From assembly GCF_006496635.1 (NCBI RefSeq), contig NZ_CP022958.1, positions 4,340,001 through 4,404,000 on the forward strand: DNA of 64,000 nt, in the 5' to 3' direction. A program made the translations under genes and the position numbers. The notes below the pieces were generated by a model. That model had not been told where the DNA came from. It saw nothing but the letters and a program-made list of their open reading frames with translations, and ran no database searches. This document shows positions 1-8,129 of the stretch, piece by piece; within the stretch, counting starts at the first letter, position 1, and every line of letters starts with the position of its first letter. Source of the DNA: Azoarcus sp. DD4 (lineage in GTDB: Bacteria > Pseudomonadota > Gammaproteobacteria > Burkholderiales > Rhodocyclaceae).

Positions 1-517
1 CACCGTTGAGCGGAGTCGAATAGCCCGCCAGCAGGCTCGGGTCGTTCCACACAGCGAGTAGTGGCCACCAGGCCGTCGACAGCATGAAGCTCGACAACAA
101 CAAGCCGACCAGCCCCCACTGCAGCACACCGAATCGCCACATGCGGCTTGGCGGCGAGGAAGTCGGCTGAAAGGCCTCTCGCACCCCCCCGACGGCCAAA
201 GCGCTCAGCACCAGGGCATCGCTTTCGGTCAGATGGATCGCGCCGGTCCAGCCGGCAAGGTCCACGACCGGCGCCAGGGCCGGCACCGCGACCAGCCAGG
301 CGTCACGGTGCCAGGCCACCGCCAGCAGGCAGATCGCGACGATGACAGCGCCGCGCAGGCTGCCCAGCGGATGAGTTCCGGCAAACACCACGAGCGCACC
401 GCACGCGAGCAGCGCCAGGATCAGCCAGGCAAGCCTTGTCGTCACGCCAGTCGCAACCGGCACCGTCACGTCGGCCAGCGCGTGCGGGCGCCGGCCTCGC
501 TCCGCACCTGCGTGCAT
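1..517 (-). CDS. Integral membrane protein, 3' part missing (O-antigen-ligase-like or VanZ-like)
   Basis: The reading frame starts with ATG at 517 and stays open to the window edge, giving 172 visible residues. It starts four bases after the stop codon of the TPR gene, so the two are probably cotranscribed. The visible part has at least four hydrophobic segments, around residues 28-46, 55-85, 98-110 and 128-152. These alternate with short polar loops, and the loop HLTESDALVLSALA resembles loops of O-antigen ligase/polymerase-type membrane proteins. The family call is a weak inference because most of the protein lies outside the window. A run of seven C bases lies in frame at 184-190 without disturbing the reading frame. 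Confidence 0.6.
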   Translation of the reverse strand, partial: MHAGAERGRRPHALADVTVPVATGVTTRLAWLILALLACGALVVFAGTHPLGSLRGAVIVAICLLAVAWHRDAWLVAVPALAPVVDLAGWTGAIHLTESDALVLSALAVGGVREAFQPTSSPPSRMWRFGVLQWGLVGLLLSSFMLSTAWWPLLAVWNDPSLLAGYSTPLNG

Positions 518-520
518 GGA

Positions 521-1258
521 TTACTGCGCCGACTCGCCAACCTGCCCGGTTGCGGCTGGCGGGGCCGATTCCACGCCGGACGCGGCCGGCTCCGGGGATA
601 TCGTCTCCGGTGCGGGCGGCGGCGGTTCGCGCCACTTGCCGGCACGCTTGAGCTTGTCGCGCAAGCCAGGAAGCGGGAAACCGAGTGCATAGGCGCGATG
701 CGCACCGGCAAGCGATTTGTCGTACTGCTTGAGATCGAAATAGGCCAGGCCGAGGTTGTAGTGGATATTGGCGTCGTTCCCGTCCAGCGCGCTGGCTTCC
801 TCGAGCTTGGCCAAGGCTTGCTGCGGTTGGCCATGCTTCAGGAAATAGAGCCCATAGATGAGCTTCACCATCCCGTCGTCGGGCGTGTAGGTTTCGGCAC
901 GGATCAGATAGCACTCGACCGAATGTGCGGCCCCCGGCGCATGTGCAGTCCGGTCACGCACGCCGAGATTGACCATCGACATCAAGGCCCGATGATGATT
1001 CGGGGACGCGTGCAGCGTGTACGCCAGATCGCCACCGATGGTGCCGCTGATCCCCTTTCTCAGCTGTTCCACCGAAGGCGGGAAATGGTATTGCTCGACG
1101 ATGCGGAGACTCGCCTTGCCCGTGCGATAGTCGAACGGCCCATACCCACTCTTGAGCGAACCGCAACCGGGCACCTCCTGGGCATGAGCACTGATCCCCA
1201 ACTGCAGCCATCCGGAAGCCAGCAGGGCTCCCAGCAGCCTCCACCTGCGCACGCTCAT
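521..1258 (-). CDS. Exported TPR-repeat protein
   Basis: This 245-residue protein begins with a signal peptide (positively charged start, hydrophobic core, cleavage near AHAQ). At residues 140-200 it has two or three tetratricopeptide-like helices, seen in GLYFLKHGQPQQALAKLEEA and ANIHYNLGLAYFDLKQYDKS. The C-terminal 40 residues are a Pro/Ala-rich tail. It overlaps the end of the hydrolase 1 gene by four bases (ATGA). TPR proteins are usual companions of exosortase A polysaccharide loci, where they are thought to scaffold periplasmic assembly. No enzymatic motif is visible. The TPR call is confident and the precise role is not known. Confidence 0.85.
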   Translation of the reverse strand: MSVRRWRLLGALLASGWLQLGISAHAQEVPGCGSLKSGYGPFDYRTGKASLRIVEQYHFPPSVEQLRKGISGTIGGDLAYTLHASPNHHRALMSMVNLGVRDRTAHAPGAAHSVECYLIRAETYTPDDGMVKLIYGLYFLKHGQPQQALAKLEEASALDGNDANIHYNLGLAYFDLKQYDKSLAGAHRAYALGFPLPGLRDKLKRAGKWREPPPPAPETISPEPAASGVESAPPAATGQVGESAQ

Positions 1259-2226
1259 TTCTCCATCCTCCCTCCGCGCCTTGCGATTTCCATCACCATT
1301 GCCAAAGTGGCAACGGCGACGTCCTCTTTTGCCCTCTTTGTCGAGAACGTATGGTCGGCCTCGAAGCGCCTGATACCCAGGAACCGTGGTCCTTCAAGCA
1401 GGCAGCACCACCGCGACGACTTCGCGACGCCCCCCTCGAACTCCCGTGCAACGTAATCCCGCTCACTCAGAAAGAAGGCATACTCCGCCGCGCTCGCAGC
1501 CAACGCACTGGCCATCCGGGTCGGCAGATCCTGAATCGCATGAGCAGCCGGCGCCGGATCGTGCGAGCGCACGCGAGCAGCCCTCACGGCACCGACCAAC
1601 CCGCCAAGCGAGCGCCCCAACGCCACCCCGCCACCAAACAGCTTGCGCCAGAAGGAAGGCTCCAGGATCCGCTTGAAATAGTAATGGCGAAGCTGGGTGC
1701 GCGCCGCGCCCTCGGGCGTCCGCACCCAGGGGTTCAGCAGGACCAGACCGGCAACGCGGGCGTCGGTGGGGGCATACAGGCAGGCTGCGCTGGCGCCGTC
1801 GCACAAGCCCCACAGCACCACGCGCTCCAGCTGCGGCTGACTGGAGAAGAAAGCATCGACCGCCGCGCGAAGATCTTCGCTGACCGCTTCGAAATCGCGC
1901 ATGAGGCCAGTAGCATCTCCCATGCCACGGTAATCGAAGCGCATGCACGGAACGCCGCTTTCGGCGAGCCTGCGCGACAACTGCACGAACTGGCGATGGC
2001 TGCCCACCCGATACTGCGGGCCGCCGACGACGACCAGAACGCCCGTCGCCGCCGAACCCTCCACTGGCGCAGCCAGCACGGCCGGCAAGGACTCGCCGGC
2101 ACATTCGAACAGGAAAGCGGACTCCCTGACTCGCAGCTGGCGCTCCGCGTCCCCCCCCGCGTCGGTGACACGCTCATCAGGCACACGGCCAGCGCTTGCG
2201 GTATCGACCGCCGGCACCGCACTCAT
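1255..2226 (-). CDS. Exosortase A system-associated hydrolase 1
   Basis: This 323-residue alpha/beta-hydrolase-fold protein matches the exosortase A-associated hydrolase 1 family (TIGR03100 type). Visible fold marks are a hydrophobic beta strand with VVVGGPQYRVGSHRQF at 66-80, FDYRGMGDATG at 97-107, and a nucleophile elbow WGLCDGASAA at about 139-148. The elbow carries Cys142 where most hydrolases have Ser, as in dienelactone-hydrolase-like enzymes. A late His in FEADHTFS could complete the triad. It overlaps hydrolase 2 and the TPR gene by four bases on either side, so the acp-hydrolase 2-hydrolase 1-TPR genes form one translation-coupled operon. The substrate is unknown, and an acyl thioester carried on the neighbouring ACP is a reasonable guess. 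Confidence 0.9.
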   Translation of the reverse strand: MSAVPAVDTASAGRVPDERVTDAGGDAERQLRVRESAFLFECAGESLPAVLAAPVEGSAATGVLVVVGGPQYRVGSHRQFVQLSRRLAESGVPCMRFDYRGMGDATGLMRDFEAVSEDLRAAVDAFFSSQPQLERVVLWGLCDGASAACLYAPTDARVAGLVLLNPWVRTPEGAARTQLRHYYFKRILEPSFWRKLFGGGVALGRSLGGLVGAVRAARVRSHDPAPAAHAIQDLPTRMASALAASAAEYAFFLSERDYVAREFEGGVAKSSRWCCLLEGPRFLGIRRFEADHTFSTKRAKEDVAVATLAMVMEIARRGGRMEK

Positions 2227-3050
2227 GCCGCCACCCGCTCCAGCATGCGCAACGAGGCTTCGATCATGGTCGGCGCGGTCTCGATCTCCTGTGTCTGCCA
2301 GAAGGCCGCACCGCTCACCGCCTCGGATCGAACCAGATTACCCGCCTTGGTCAATCGTTCGGTCAAGCGGGCAAGCGCCGGCGAGAGTTCCGGCTGTGGA
2401 CGACTGTCGACCTCGAACAATGCAACCGGTGCGGTATAACCCGGCGGCAGCCTCAGGCTCGCCGCATCCAGCCCAGCCGCCAGCGCCGCAGAAAGGCCGT
2501 AGCCGGCAACCTCGACGCCATCGCCACGCTGCAGGCTCTCGCGCAACAGGCTCATCGCCTGCCTCGCGTCGGCATCGGCCAGCATCTCGCCTGCCGCCTT
2601 CAAGCGCAGGAACTGGGTAAGGTGCTGGCGTCCGTCCGACACCGGCTGCCACATCAGCAGGGCCGGCTGCTCCAGCGCCGGGCCGTGCAGCCAGTCCGCA
2701 GCCAGCAGGCTGCCAGCACGCAGGCTCCACAGCACACGCGGGCCCTCGCAATGCGCACGCAGCCAGCTCCAGCCCAGGGCAACATCATCCACCCATCCCT
2801 GCCAGCACGCGTCGCCAAAGTCGCCGGCGCTGTCACCGCAACCATGGAGATCGATCTGCAGCACCATCCAGCCACTTGCCGCAAACGCCTGCGCCGCCAG
2901 CGAAACCATGCGGCGCGACTTGTTCAGCTCTTCCGCGAACGGATGGACGAACAGGACGCCGCCACGGGGCATCCCGACCGGGCGCGTGAGCACGCAGAAG
3001 CGCTGCCCCGCACGGCCATCGATGAAGAAGACCTCGCGCCTGACGTCCAC
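2223..3050 (-). CDS. Exosortase A system-associated hydrolase 2
   Basis: This 275-residue alpha/beta-hydrolase-like protein is of the exosortase A-associated hydrolase 2 type (TIGR03101). It shows the early strand and oxyanion region GVLFVHPFAEELNKSRR (31-47) and the LQIDLHGCGDS strand-loop (64-74). At the position of the nucleophile elbow it reads LWSLRAGSLL, so Arg111 sits where the catalytic Ser would be. It may therefore be a non-catalytic partner of hydrolase 1 or use another mechanism. The start is a GTG seven bases after the ACP stop. It lies between ACP and hydrolase 1 with a four-base overlap on the downstream side. The family call is firm and the activity is unknown. Confidence 0.88.
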   Translation of the reverse strand: MDVRREVFFIDGRAGQRFCVLTRPVGMPRGGVLFVHPFAEELNKSRRMVSLAAQAFAASGWMVLQIDLHGCGDSAGDFGDACWQGWVDDVALGWSWLRAHCEGPRVLWSLRAGSLLAADWLHGPALEQPALLMWQPVSDGRQHLTQFLRLKAAGEMLADADARQAMSLLRESLQRGDGVEVAGYGLSAALAAGLDAASLRLPPGYTAPVALFEVDSRPQPELSPALARLTERLTKAGNLVRSEAVSGAAFWQTQEIETAPTMIEASLRMLERVAA

Positions 3051-3056
3051 GGGCTT

Positions 3057-3305
3057 TCAGCCCAGCTTGCCTTCGACGAAATCGACCAGGGTGCCGACGG
3101 TGGCAAAGGTCGAACCATCGATCTCGTCATCCTCGACAATGAAACCGAAACGCTCTTCCAGCATGTTCAGCAATCCGACGACGGCCATCGAATCCAGCTC
3201 CGGCACGGCGCCGAGCAGGGGCGAATCCAGTTCAAACGCGGCGGCTCGACCGCCCAGGCTCAAAACCTCGTCGATGATCGCGAGGACTTCCTTCTTGATA
3301 TCCAA
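3057..3305 (-). CDS. Acyl carrier protein of the exosortase A locus
   Basis: This is a small acidic helical protein with the phosphopantetheine attachment motif ELDSMAVVGLL, the Ser being residue 39 of the chosen start. I chose the TTG at 3305, which gives 82 residues starting LDIKKEVLAIIDEV. A GGAG lies seven bases before it, while the upstream GTG at 3338 has no visible ribosome-binding site. It heads a leftward operon with the two hydrolases. An AMP-forming ligase encoded divergently nearby (4285-5868) is the obvious candidate to load it, but that pairing is inference. On the minus strand a TATAAT lies at 3376-3381 and may be the -10 element. Confidence 0.9.
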   Translation of the reverse strand: MDIKKEVLAIIDEVLSLGGRAAAFELDSPLLGAVPELDSMAVVGLLNMLEERFGFIVEDDEIDGSTFATVGTLVDFVEGKLG

Positions 3306-3482
3306 TTGGGGACTCCGGGTTCCACTCGGGAAAGACACGTGACGGATTCTACGACGGCGTCAGGGGCCGGTTGGTATTATATGGGCGCCGCACGTGCCCG
3401 CTCGTGATGCAATTTGCGTCACTCGAGCCCGGACCACAGGATCGATAACCGGGTAATACATTCGCAGCGACGACCTGAGCCG

Positions 3483-4241
3483 ATGCCTCTCCAGCGCATA
3501 ACACGGAATTTCGCCGAACTGGGTGGGACGAACGCCCTCCTTTACCTGGCCACGCGCAGCCTCGAAGCCCTGAGCCGGGGCCGCGCGCGCATCATCCGCT
3601 ATTACTTTGTCGCCCAGCCGATTCCCCCGGCAGGCAGCGGCACCCTGGTCCGCGAGAGCGCACGCAACCCGGTAGCGCCCATCCAGCCCGACGACCCCAT
3701 GGTCGCGACCTTCCCGCGCCCGCCGGAGGTCATCGCCAACCGCTTCGGCAACGGCGACCTCTGCCTTGCAGCGCGCGCCGGAGATCGCTTTGCCGGATAC
3801 CTGTGGCTGGCACGCGGCGCCTACGACGAAGACGAGGTGCGCTGCCGCTACGAACTGGCCGTACCCCAGGAAAGCGCCTGGGACTACGACGTATACGTCG
3901 AACCCGACTTTCGCATCGGTCGAACCTTCATGCGCCTGTGGGACGCGGCGAACCGCCACCTCGCCGCGGACGGCGTACGCTGGAGCTTCTCGCGTATCTC
4001 CGCGTTCAACCCGGTGTCCATGCAAACCCATGGCCGGCTCGGCATACGCAAGCTTGCCAGTGCGACCTTCATCTGCCTGGGCCCGCTGCAGTTGGCTGTG
4101 GCCAACACCCGGCCCTTCCTGCATGTGTCATGGTCGAAGCGTTGCCGGCCAGTACTGCAACTGCACCCGCCTGGCGACCGCAACCACGATGTTTGGCCAA
4201 ACGCCGACAATGTCTCGAAAAAGAAGGAACTGTTCCGCTAG
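3483..4241 (+). CDS. GNAT-like acyltransferase of the exosortase locus
   Basis: This 252-residue protein starts MPLQRITRNF; an upstream in-frame ATG at 3414 would add 23 poorly conserved-looking residues. The central part reads like a GNAT fold: LCLAARAGDRFAGYLWLARG (strands 4 and 5), then VYVEPDFRIGRTFMRLWDAANRHL, where the acetyl-CoA-binding turn and helix would be. It then runs RWSFSRISAFNPVSMQTHGRLG, a typical late GNAT segment. It is transcribed away from the ACP operon and toward the acyl-CoA ligase, 43 bases upstream of it. Acylation of a sugar or of the ACP-bound group is plausible. The substrate cannot be read from the sequence. Confidence 0.75.
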   Translation: MPLQRITRNFAELGGTNALLYLATRSLEALSRGRARIIRYYFVAQPIPPAGSGTLVRESARNPVAPIQPDDPMVATFPRPPEVIANRFGNGDLCLAARAGDRFAGYLWLARGAYDEDEVRCRYELAVPQESAWDYDVYVEPDFRIGRTFMRLWDAANRHLAADGVRWSFSRISAFNPVSMQTHGRLGIRKLASATFICLGPLQLAVANTRPFLHVSWSKRCRPVLQLHPPGDRNHDVWPNADNVSKKKELFR

Positions 4242-4284
4242 ACTCTGCACTTGGCATATCCAGATCTGATGAAGAGCGCCGTCC

Positions 4285-5868
4285 ATGAACGCAACCCACC
4301 TCCTGCACCAGCTCATCCTCGCCAGCGCGGAACGCACCCCAGGCGCCGACGCACTCAGCTTCACCGGCGAGTCACGAAGCTACGCAGCACTGGCCGGGGA
4401 CATCACGCGCTTCGCGGCCGGTATGCACGCACTGGGCCTGGATCGCGGTGAGCGCGTCGGCATCTACCTAGACAAGCGCTTCGAGACGGTCATTTCCTTC
4501 TTCGGCAGCAGCGCCGCAGGCGGTGTGTTCGTCCCGGTAAACCCCGTCCTCAAGGCCGAACAGGTCGGCTACATCCTGCAAGACTGCAACGTTCGCGTGC
4601 TCGTCACCTCCCCCGAGCGCTTCAATGCGCTGCGCGACACACTGGCCCAGTGTCACGACTTGCGCCACGTCGTCCTCACCAATGATCCCCCCGAGTTGCC
4701 CGAACTGCCGGGCGCCTCTGTACACCGCTGGGGACAATTGCTCGATACGCCGCCAGTGGCCGGCCACCGCATCATCGACACCGACATGGCGGCGATTCTC
4801 TACACCTCGGGCAGCACGGGGCGCCCCAAGGGCGTCGTACTCTCCCACCGGAACATGGTGACGGGTGGCAAGAGCGTGGCGCAGTACCTTGAGAACGGAC
4901 CGGGCGACACCCTGCTCGCAGCGCTTCCCCTGTCGTTCGACGCCGGATTTTCCCAGCTCAGCACCGCATTCCACGCCGGTGCGCGTGTCGTGCTGCTGAA
5001 CTACCTGATGCCGCGCGACGTGCTCAAGGCCGTCGAGAAGGAGCGCGTCACCGGCCTGACCGCCGTGCCGCCGCTGTGGATCCAGCTGTCGCAACTTCAG
5101 TGGCCGGAAAGCGTAGGCAAGCACCTGCGCTACATCGCCAACACCGGTGGCCGCATGCCGCTGGAAACACTCACCCGTCTGCGCACGATGCTGCCGCAGA
5201 CCCGGCCTTTCCTGATGTACGGCCTGACCGAGGCCTTCCGCGCCACCTATCTGCCACCGCAGGAAGCCGACCGGCGCCCCGACTCCATCGGCAAGGCCAT
5301 TCCCAATGCCGACGTGCTGGTGCTGCGCGAGGACGGCAGCGAATGTGCGCCTAACGAACCCGGCGAACTGGTACAGCGTGGCGCCCTGGTAGCGATGGGC
5401 TACTGGAACGATGCCGACAAGACCGCCGAGCGCTTCAAGCCGCTTCCTGCCCAGGCTCCCGGCCGCCAGGCCGGCCTGATGCTGCCGGAAATCGCGGTGT
5501 TCTCGGGCGACACCGTGCGCCGCGACGAGGAGGGTTTTCTCTACTTCATCGGCCGGCGCGACGAAATGATGAAGACCTCCGGCTACCGCGTCAGCCCGAC
5601 CGAAGTCGAGGAAATTCTCTACGCAACCAAGCTGGTCGGCGAATGCGCTGCGTTCGGGGTTCCGCACGAAACCCTCGGACAGGCCATCGTCGTTGTCGTC
5701 ACCCCGCCGCCCGGCGGCACGCTCGACACCGTGGCGCTGCTGGCCGAGTGCCGGGCACGCATGCCAGCCTACATGGTCCCGAGCCGCTTCGACGTGCGCG
5801 AAGGCCCGCTACCGCGCAACCCGAACGGAAAAATCGACCGCAAGGCGCTGGCGAGCGAAACGACATGA
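4285..5868 (+). CDS. Acyl-CoA ligase (AMP-forming), exosortase A system-associated
   Basis: This 527-residue member of the acyl-adenylate-forming superfamily is of the exosortase A-associated type (TIGR03098). The phosphate-binding motif LYTSGSTGRPKG lies at 172-183. The A5-like MYGLTEAFRATYLP is in the middle, and the FSGDTVRRDEEGFLYFIGRRD hinge region and catalytic NPNGKIDRKAL (Lys516) are near the C terminus. It would activate a carboxylic acid as acyl-AMP and pass it to CoA or to the ACP of the adjacent operon. Members of this family are usually found directly next to a PLP-dependent decarboxylase. Here that decarboxylase is 5.9 kb downstream at 11754, behind five inserted genes. The stop codon overlaps an ATG that opens a 19-codon frame. 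Confidence 0.93.
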   Translation: MNATHLLHQLILASAERTPGADALSFTGESRSYAALAGDITRFAAGMHALGLDRGERVGIYLDKRFETVISFFGSSAAGGVFVPVNPVLKAEQVGYILQDCNVRVLVTSPERFNALRDTLAQCHDLRHVVLTNDPPELPELPGASVHRWGQLLDTPPVAGHRIIDTDMAAILYTSGSTGRPKGVVLSHRNMVTGGKSVAQYLENGPGDTLLAALPLSFDAGFSQLSTAFHAGARVVLLNYLMPRDVLKAVEKERVTGLTAVPPLWIQLSQLQWPESVGKHLRYIANTGGRMPLETLTRLRTMLPQTRPFLMYGLTEAFRATYLPPQEADRRPDSIGKAIPNADVLVLREDGSECAPNEPGELVQRGALVAMGYWNDADKTAERFKPLPAQAPGRQAGLMLPEIAVFSGDTVRRDEEGFLYFIGRRDEMMKTSGYRVSPTEVEEILYATKLVGECAAFGVPHETLGQAIVVVVTPPPGGTLDTVALLAECRARMPAYMVPSRFDVREGPLPRNPNGKIDRKALASETT

Positions 5869-5924
5869 CATCCCCTCGACAGGTCGGGGCACACGAGCCC
5901 GCTTGGCTGGAGACGCAACTTTGA
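5865..5924 (+). other. Possible 19-codon coupling minigene or frameshifted gene start
   Basis: The ATG at 5865 overlaps the ligase stop (ATGA). It opens a 19-codon frame ending LETQL, whose TGA at 5922 overlaps the TTG start of the glycosyltransferase. Two chained overlaps (ATGA and TTGA) suggest translational coupling through a short leader peptide. Alternatively, a one-base indel has split the natural start from the glycosyltransferase. The peptide itself has no recognisable domain. Confidence 0.3.
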
Positions 5925-6772
5925 GCGCATCCGACCAAGCGCCGCTGGTGTCCGTCTGCATCCCGACCTGGTGCGGTGGCGCTTTTCTCAGCCAGGCCAT
6001 CGAATCGGTGCTACAACAAACGTGGCCGGACTTCGAGTTGGTCGTCATCGACGACGCCTCGCCCGACGACACGACGGAACGTGTCTCTCAACATCTGAAT
6101 GACAAGCGCGTCCGCTATCTTTGCAACGAGCGCAATCTCGGCGCGCAGGGCAACTGGAACCGCTGTCTGGACGTCGCGCGTGGCCGCTACATCAAGGTAC
6201 TTCCGCACGACGACCTGCTGTCGCCAGACTGCCTCGAACGCCAGGTCGATGCGCTCGAACGGCACCCTGACGCAGTCCTGGCCTTCGGCGCCCGCCGCAT
6301 TATCGACAGCCGCAACCGCCAGCTTTTCATCAAGCGTCCGCCCTGGCCCACCGGACAGGTTTCGGCACGAGACGTCCTGCGCGGTTGCGTAAGAGGCGGG
6401 ACCAACCTGATCGGCGAACCGGGCGCAGTCCTGTTCCGCCGGTCGGCTGCGGTCAAGGCGGGCGCATTCGACGCATCCATTCCCTACGTGCTCGACCTCG
6501 ATTACTGGAGCAGGCTACTGGCGCAGGGCGACGCCTGGTGCGACAAGGCTGCCCTGGCATCCTTCCGCGTCTCCCACCAGTCGTGGAGCGTCGCCATAGG
6601 ACGCAAGCAGGCGGAAGAATTCGAGCGCTTCATCGACCGCATCGCACAGCAGCCGCAGGTACTCGCCAACGGCAAGGACCGTTTCATCGGCCGGGCCAGG
6701 GCCAGGGCCAACGGCGTCGCCCGCCGGGTCATCTACGCGCTGACCCTGACTGGCAAGCGGGAAACATCGTGA
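5921..6772 (+). CDS. Glycosyltransferase family 2
   Basis: This 283-residue GT-A glycosyltransferase opens with the nucleotide-sugar-binding strand PLVSVCIPTWCGG. The first acidic cluster is VVIDDASPDDT and the DxD-like metal site is LPHDDLLSPDC. I chose TTG at 5921, eight bases after GGAG, because no in-frame ATG precedes the first conserved strand. It follows the acyl-CoA ligase closely. It probably adds a sugar to the lipid-linked repeat unit on the cytoplasmic membrane face. Donor and acceptor are not predictable. Confidence 0.88.
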   Translation: MSASDQAPLVSVCIPTWCGGAFLSQAIESVLQQTWPDFELVVIDDASPDDTTERVSQHLNDKRVRYLCNERNLGAQGNWNRCLDVARGRYIKVLPHDDLLSPDCLERQVDALERHPDAVLAFGARRIIDSRNRQLFIKRPPWPTGQVSARDVLRGCVRGGTNLIGEPGAVLFRRSAAVKAGAFDASIPYVLDLDYWSRLLAQGDAWCDKAALASFRVSHQSWSVAIGRKQAEEFERFIDRIAQQPQVLANGKDRFIGRARARANGVARRVIYALTLTGKRETS

Positions 6773-6782
6773 GCAGCGCGCA

Positions 6783-7181
6783 ATGATGTCGCCCCCCCGC
6801 CTTCCTCAGCTCCTGCGTTTCCTGGTCGTCGGTTCACTCAACACCGGCGCCTCGTACGGCGCCTACGTACTTCTGCTCGCCCTCGGCCTTCATTTCAGTG
6901 TTGCCAGTCTCGGCGCCCTGATCTTCGGCATCCTCCTGTCGTTCACCACCCAGGGGCGATTCGTCTTCGGCAACAACGGCATCGGCCGTTTTCCGCGCTT
7001 CGTCGCAGTCTGGGCACTGCTCTACTTCGCCAACATTGCGCTGATAGGCGCGTTCGCGGGCATGGGCATCAACGCCTATCTCGGCGGTGCGCTGGCGCTG
7101 GTGCCGATCACCGCGCTGTCCTTCCTGCTGCAGCGCCATTTCGTCTTCTCACCCACGCCACCCGCCCGTCACTGCGACTGA
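6783..7181 (+). CDS. GtrA-like membrane protein (lipid-linked sugar translocase type)
   Basis: This 132-residue protein has four hydrophobic helices and the typical GtrA beginning LRFLVVGSLNTGASYGAYVL. Later come FTTQGRFVFG and, at the end, LLQRHFVFS. GtrA-family proteins are thought to flip undecaprenyl-phosphate-linked sugars made by a GtrB-type enzyme. The next gene encodes just such an enzyme and the one after it a GT-C transferase, so the three form a complete Gtr-like set. The ATG at 6783 is followed directly by a second ATG at 6786. Confidence 0.88.
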   Translation: MMSPPRLPQLLRFLVVGSLNTGASYGAYVLLLALGLHFSVASLGALIFGILLSFTTQGRFVFGNNGIGRFPRFVAVWALLYFANIALIGAFAGMGINAYLGGALALVPITALSFLLQRHFVFSPTPPARHCD

Positions 7182-7190
7182 GGACTCGAC

Positions 7191-8129
7191 ATGCCGCCGC
7201 GCCTAGGGGTCGTCATCCCGTGCTACAACGAAGAAGCCGTCCTGCCGGAAACCCGCAGGCATCTGGCAGCCCTGCTCGACAGGCTCGTCGCTGACGAGCA
7301 CATCGCGGCGGACAGCCGCGTCTATTTCGTCGATGACGGCAGCCGTGACGCAACCTGGCGCTTGATCGAGCAGTTCAGCACCGAGGACAAACGCTTCGGC
7401 GGTATCAAGCTGTCGCGCAACTGCGGACATCAACGCGCCCTCCTCGCCGGTCTGCTCACGGCTGAAGGCGATCTGCTGGTGTCACTGGACGCCGACCTGC
7501 AGGACGACCCGACAGCCGTGATCCAGATGCTGGCGGCCTGGCGCGAAGGGCACGAGATCGTCTTCGGCGTCCGCGACCAGCGTGACACCGATACCGCCTT
7601 CAAACGCCTGACGGCCCAGGGCTTCTATCGCGTGATGTCGCGGATGGGCGTCGATCTGGTCTACGACCACGCCGACTACCGCCTGATGACGCGCCGTGCC
7701 GTCGAGTGCCTGCGCGAGTACGGCGAGGTCAACCTCTTCCTGCGCGGCATCATCCCGCAGATCGGCTTTCGCACCACCACCGTCCGCTACGTGCGGCACG
7801 AGCGCTTTGCCGGCGAATCCAAGTACCCCCTGCGCAAGATGCTTGCGCTCGCCATCGACGGCATCACCTCGTTCAGCGTCGTGCCTCTGCGGTTGATTTC
7901 GATGCTGGGGCTGGCGACCTGCGGCCTCAGCCTGGCAATGGTCGCGTGGATCTTCTATGGTCACCTGGTCCTCGACTCCACCGTCCCCGGCTGGGCCTCG
8001 ACCGTGGTGCCGACCTATTTCCTCGGCGGCGTGCAACTGCTGTCCATCGGCATCCTCGGCGAATACATCGCCAAGATCTACCTCGAAACCAAGCAGCGCC
8101 CCCGGTATTTCGTCGAGAGAGTGTTATGA
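7191..8129 (+). CDS. GtrB/DPM1-like family 2 glycosyltransferase
   Basis: This 312-residue protein opens with LGVVIPCYNEEAVLPET, then YFVDDGSRDATW and the catalytic stretch LVSLDADLQDDPTAV. It ends with two transmembrane helices at about 230-255 and 265-290. This is the layout of polyprenyl-phosphate glycosyltransferases of the DPM1/GtrB/ArnC type, which place a hexose on undecaprenyl phosphate in the inner leaflet. It sits between gtrA-like and GT39-like genes, and its stop overlaps the next start (ATGA). Confidence 0.92.
   Translation: MPPRLGVVIPCYNEEAVLPETRRHLAALLDRLVADEHIAADSRVYFVDDGSRDATWRLIEQFSTEDKRFGGIKLSRNCGHQRALLAGLLTAEGDLLVSLDADLQDDPTAVIQMLAAWREGHEIVFGVRDQRDTDTAFKRLTAQGFYRVMSRMGVDLVYDHADYRLMTRRAVECLREYGEVNLFLRGIIPQIGFRTTTVRYVRHERFAGESKYPLRKMLALAIDGITSFSVVPLRLISMLGLATCGLSLAMVAWIFYGHLVLDSTVPGWASTVVPTYFLGGVQLLSIGILGEYIAKIYLETKQRPRYFVERVL

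Noticed and set aside
184..190. Run of seven C as a phase-variation tract
   Set aside because: It is short, the frame is open through it, and the gene is truncated by the window so no on/off evidence exists.
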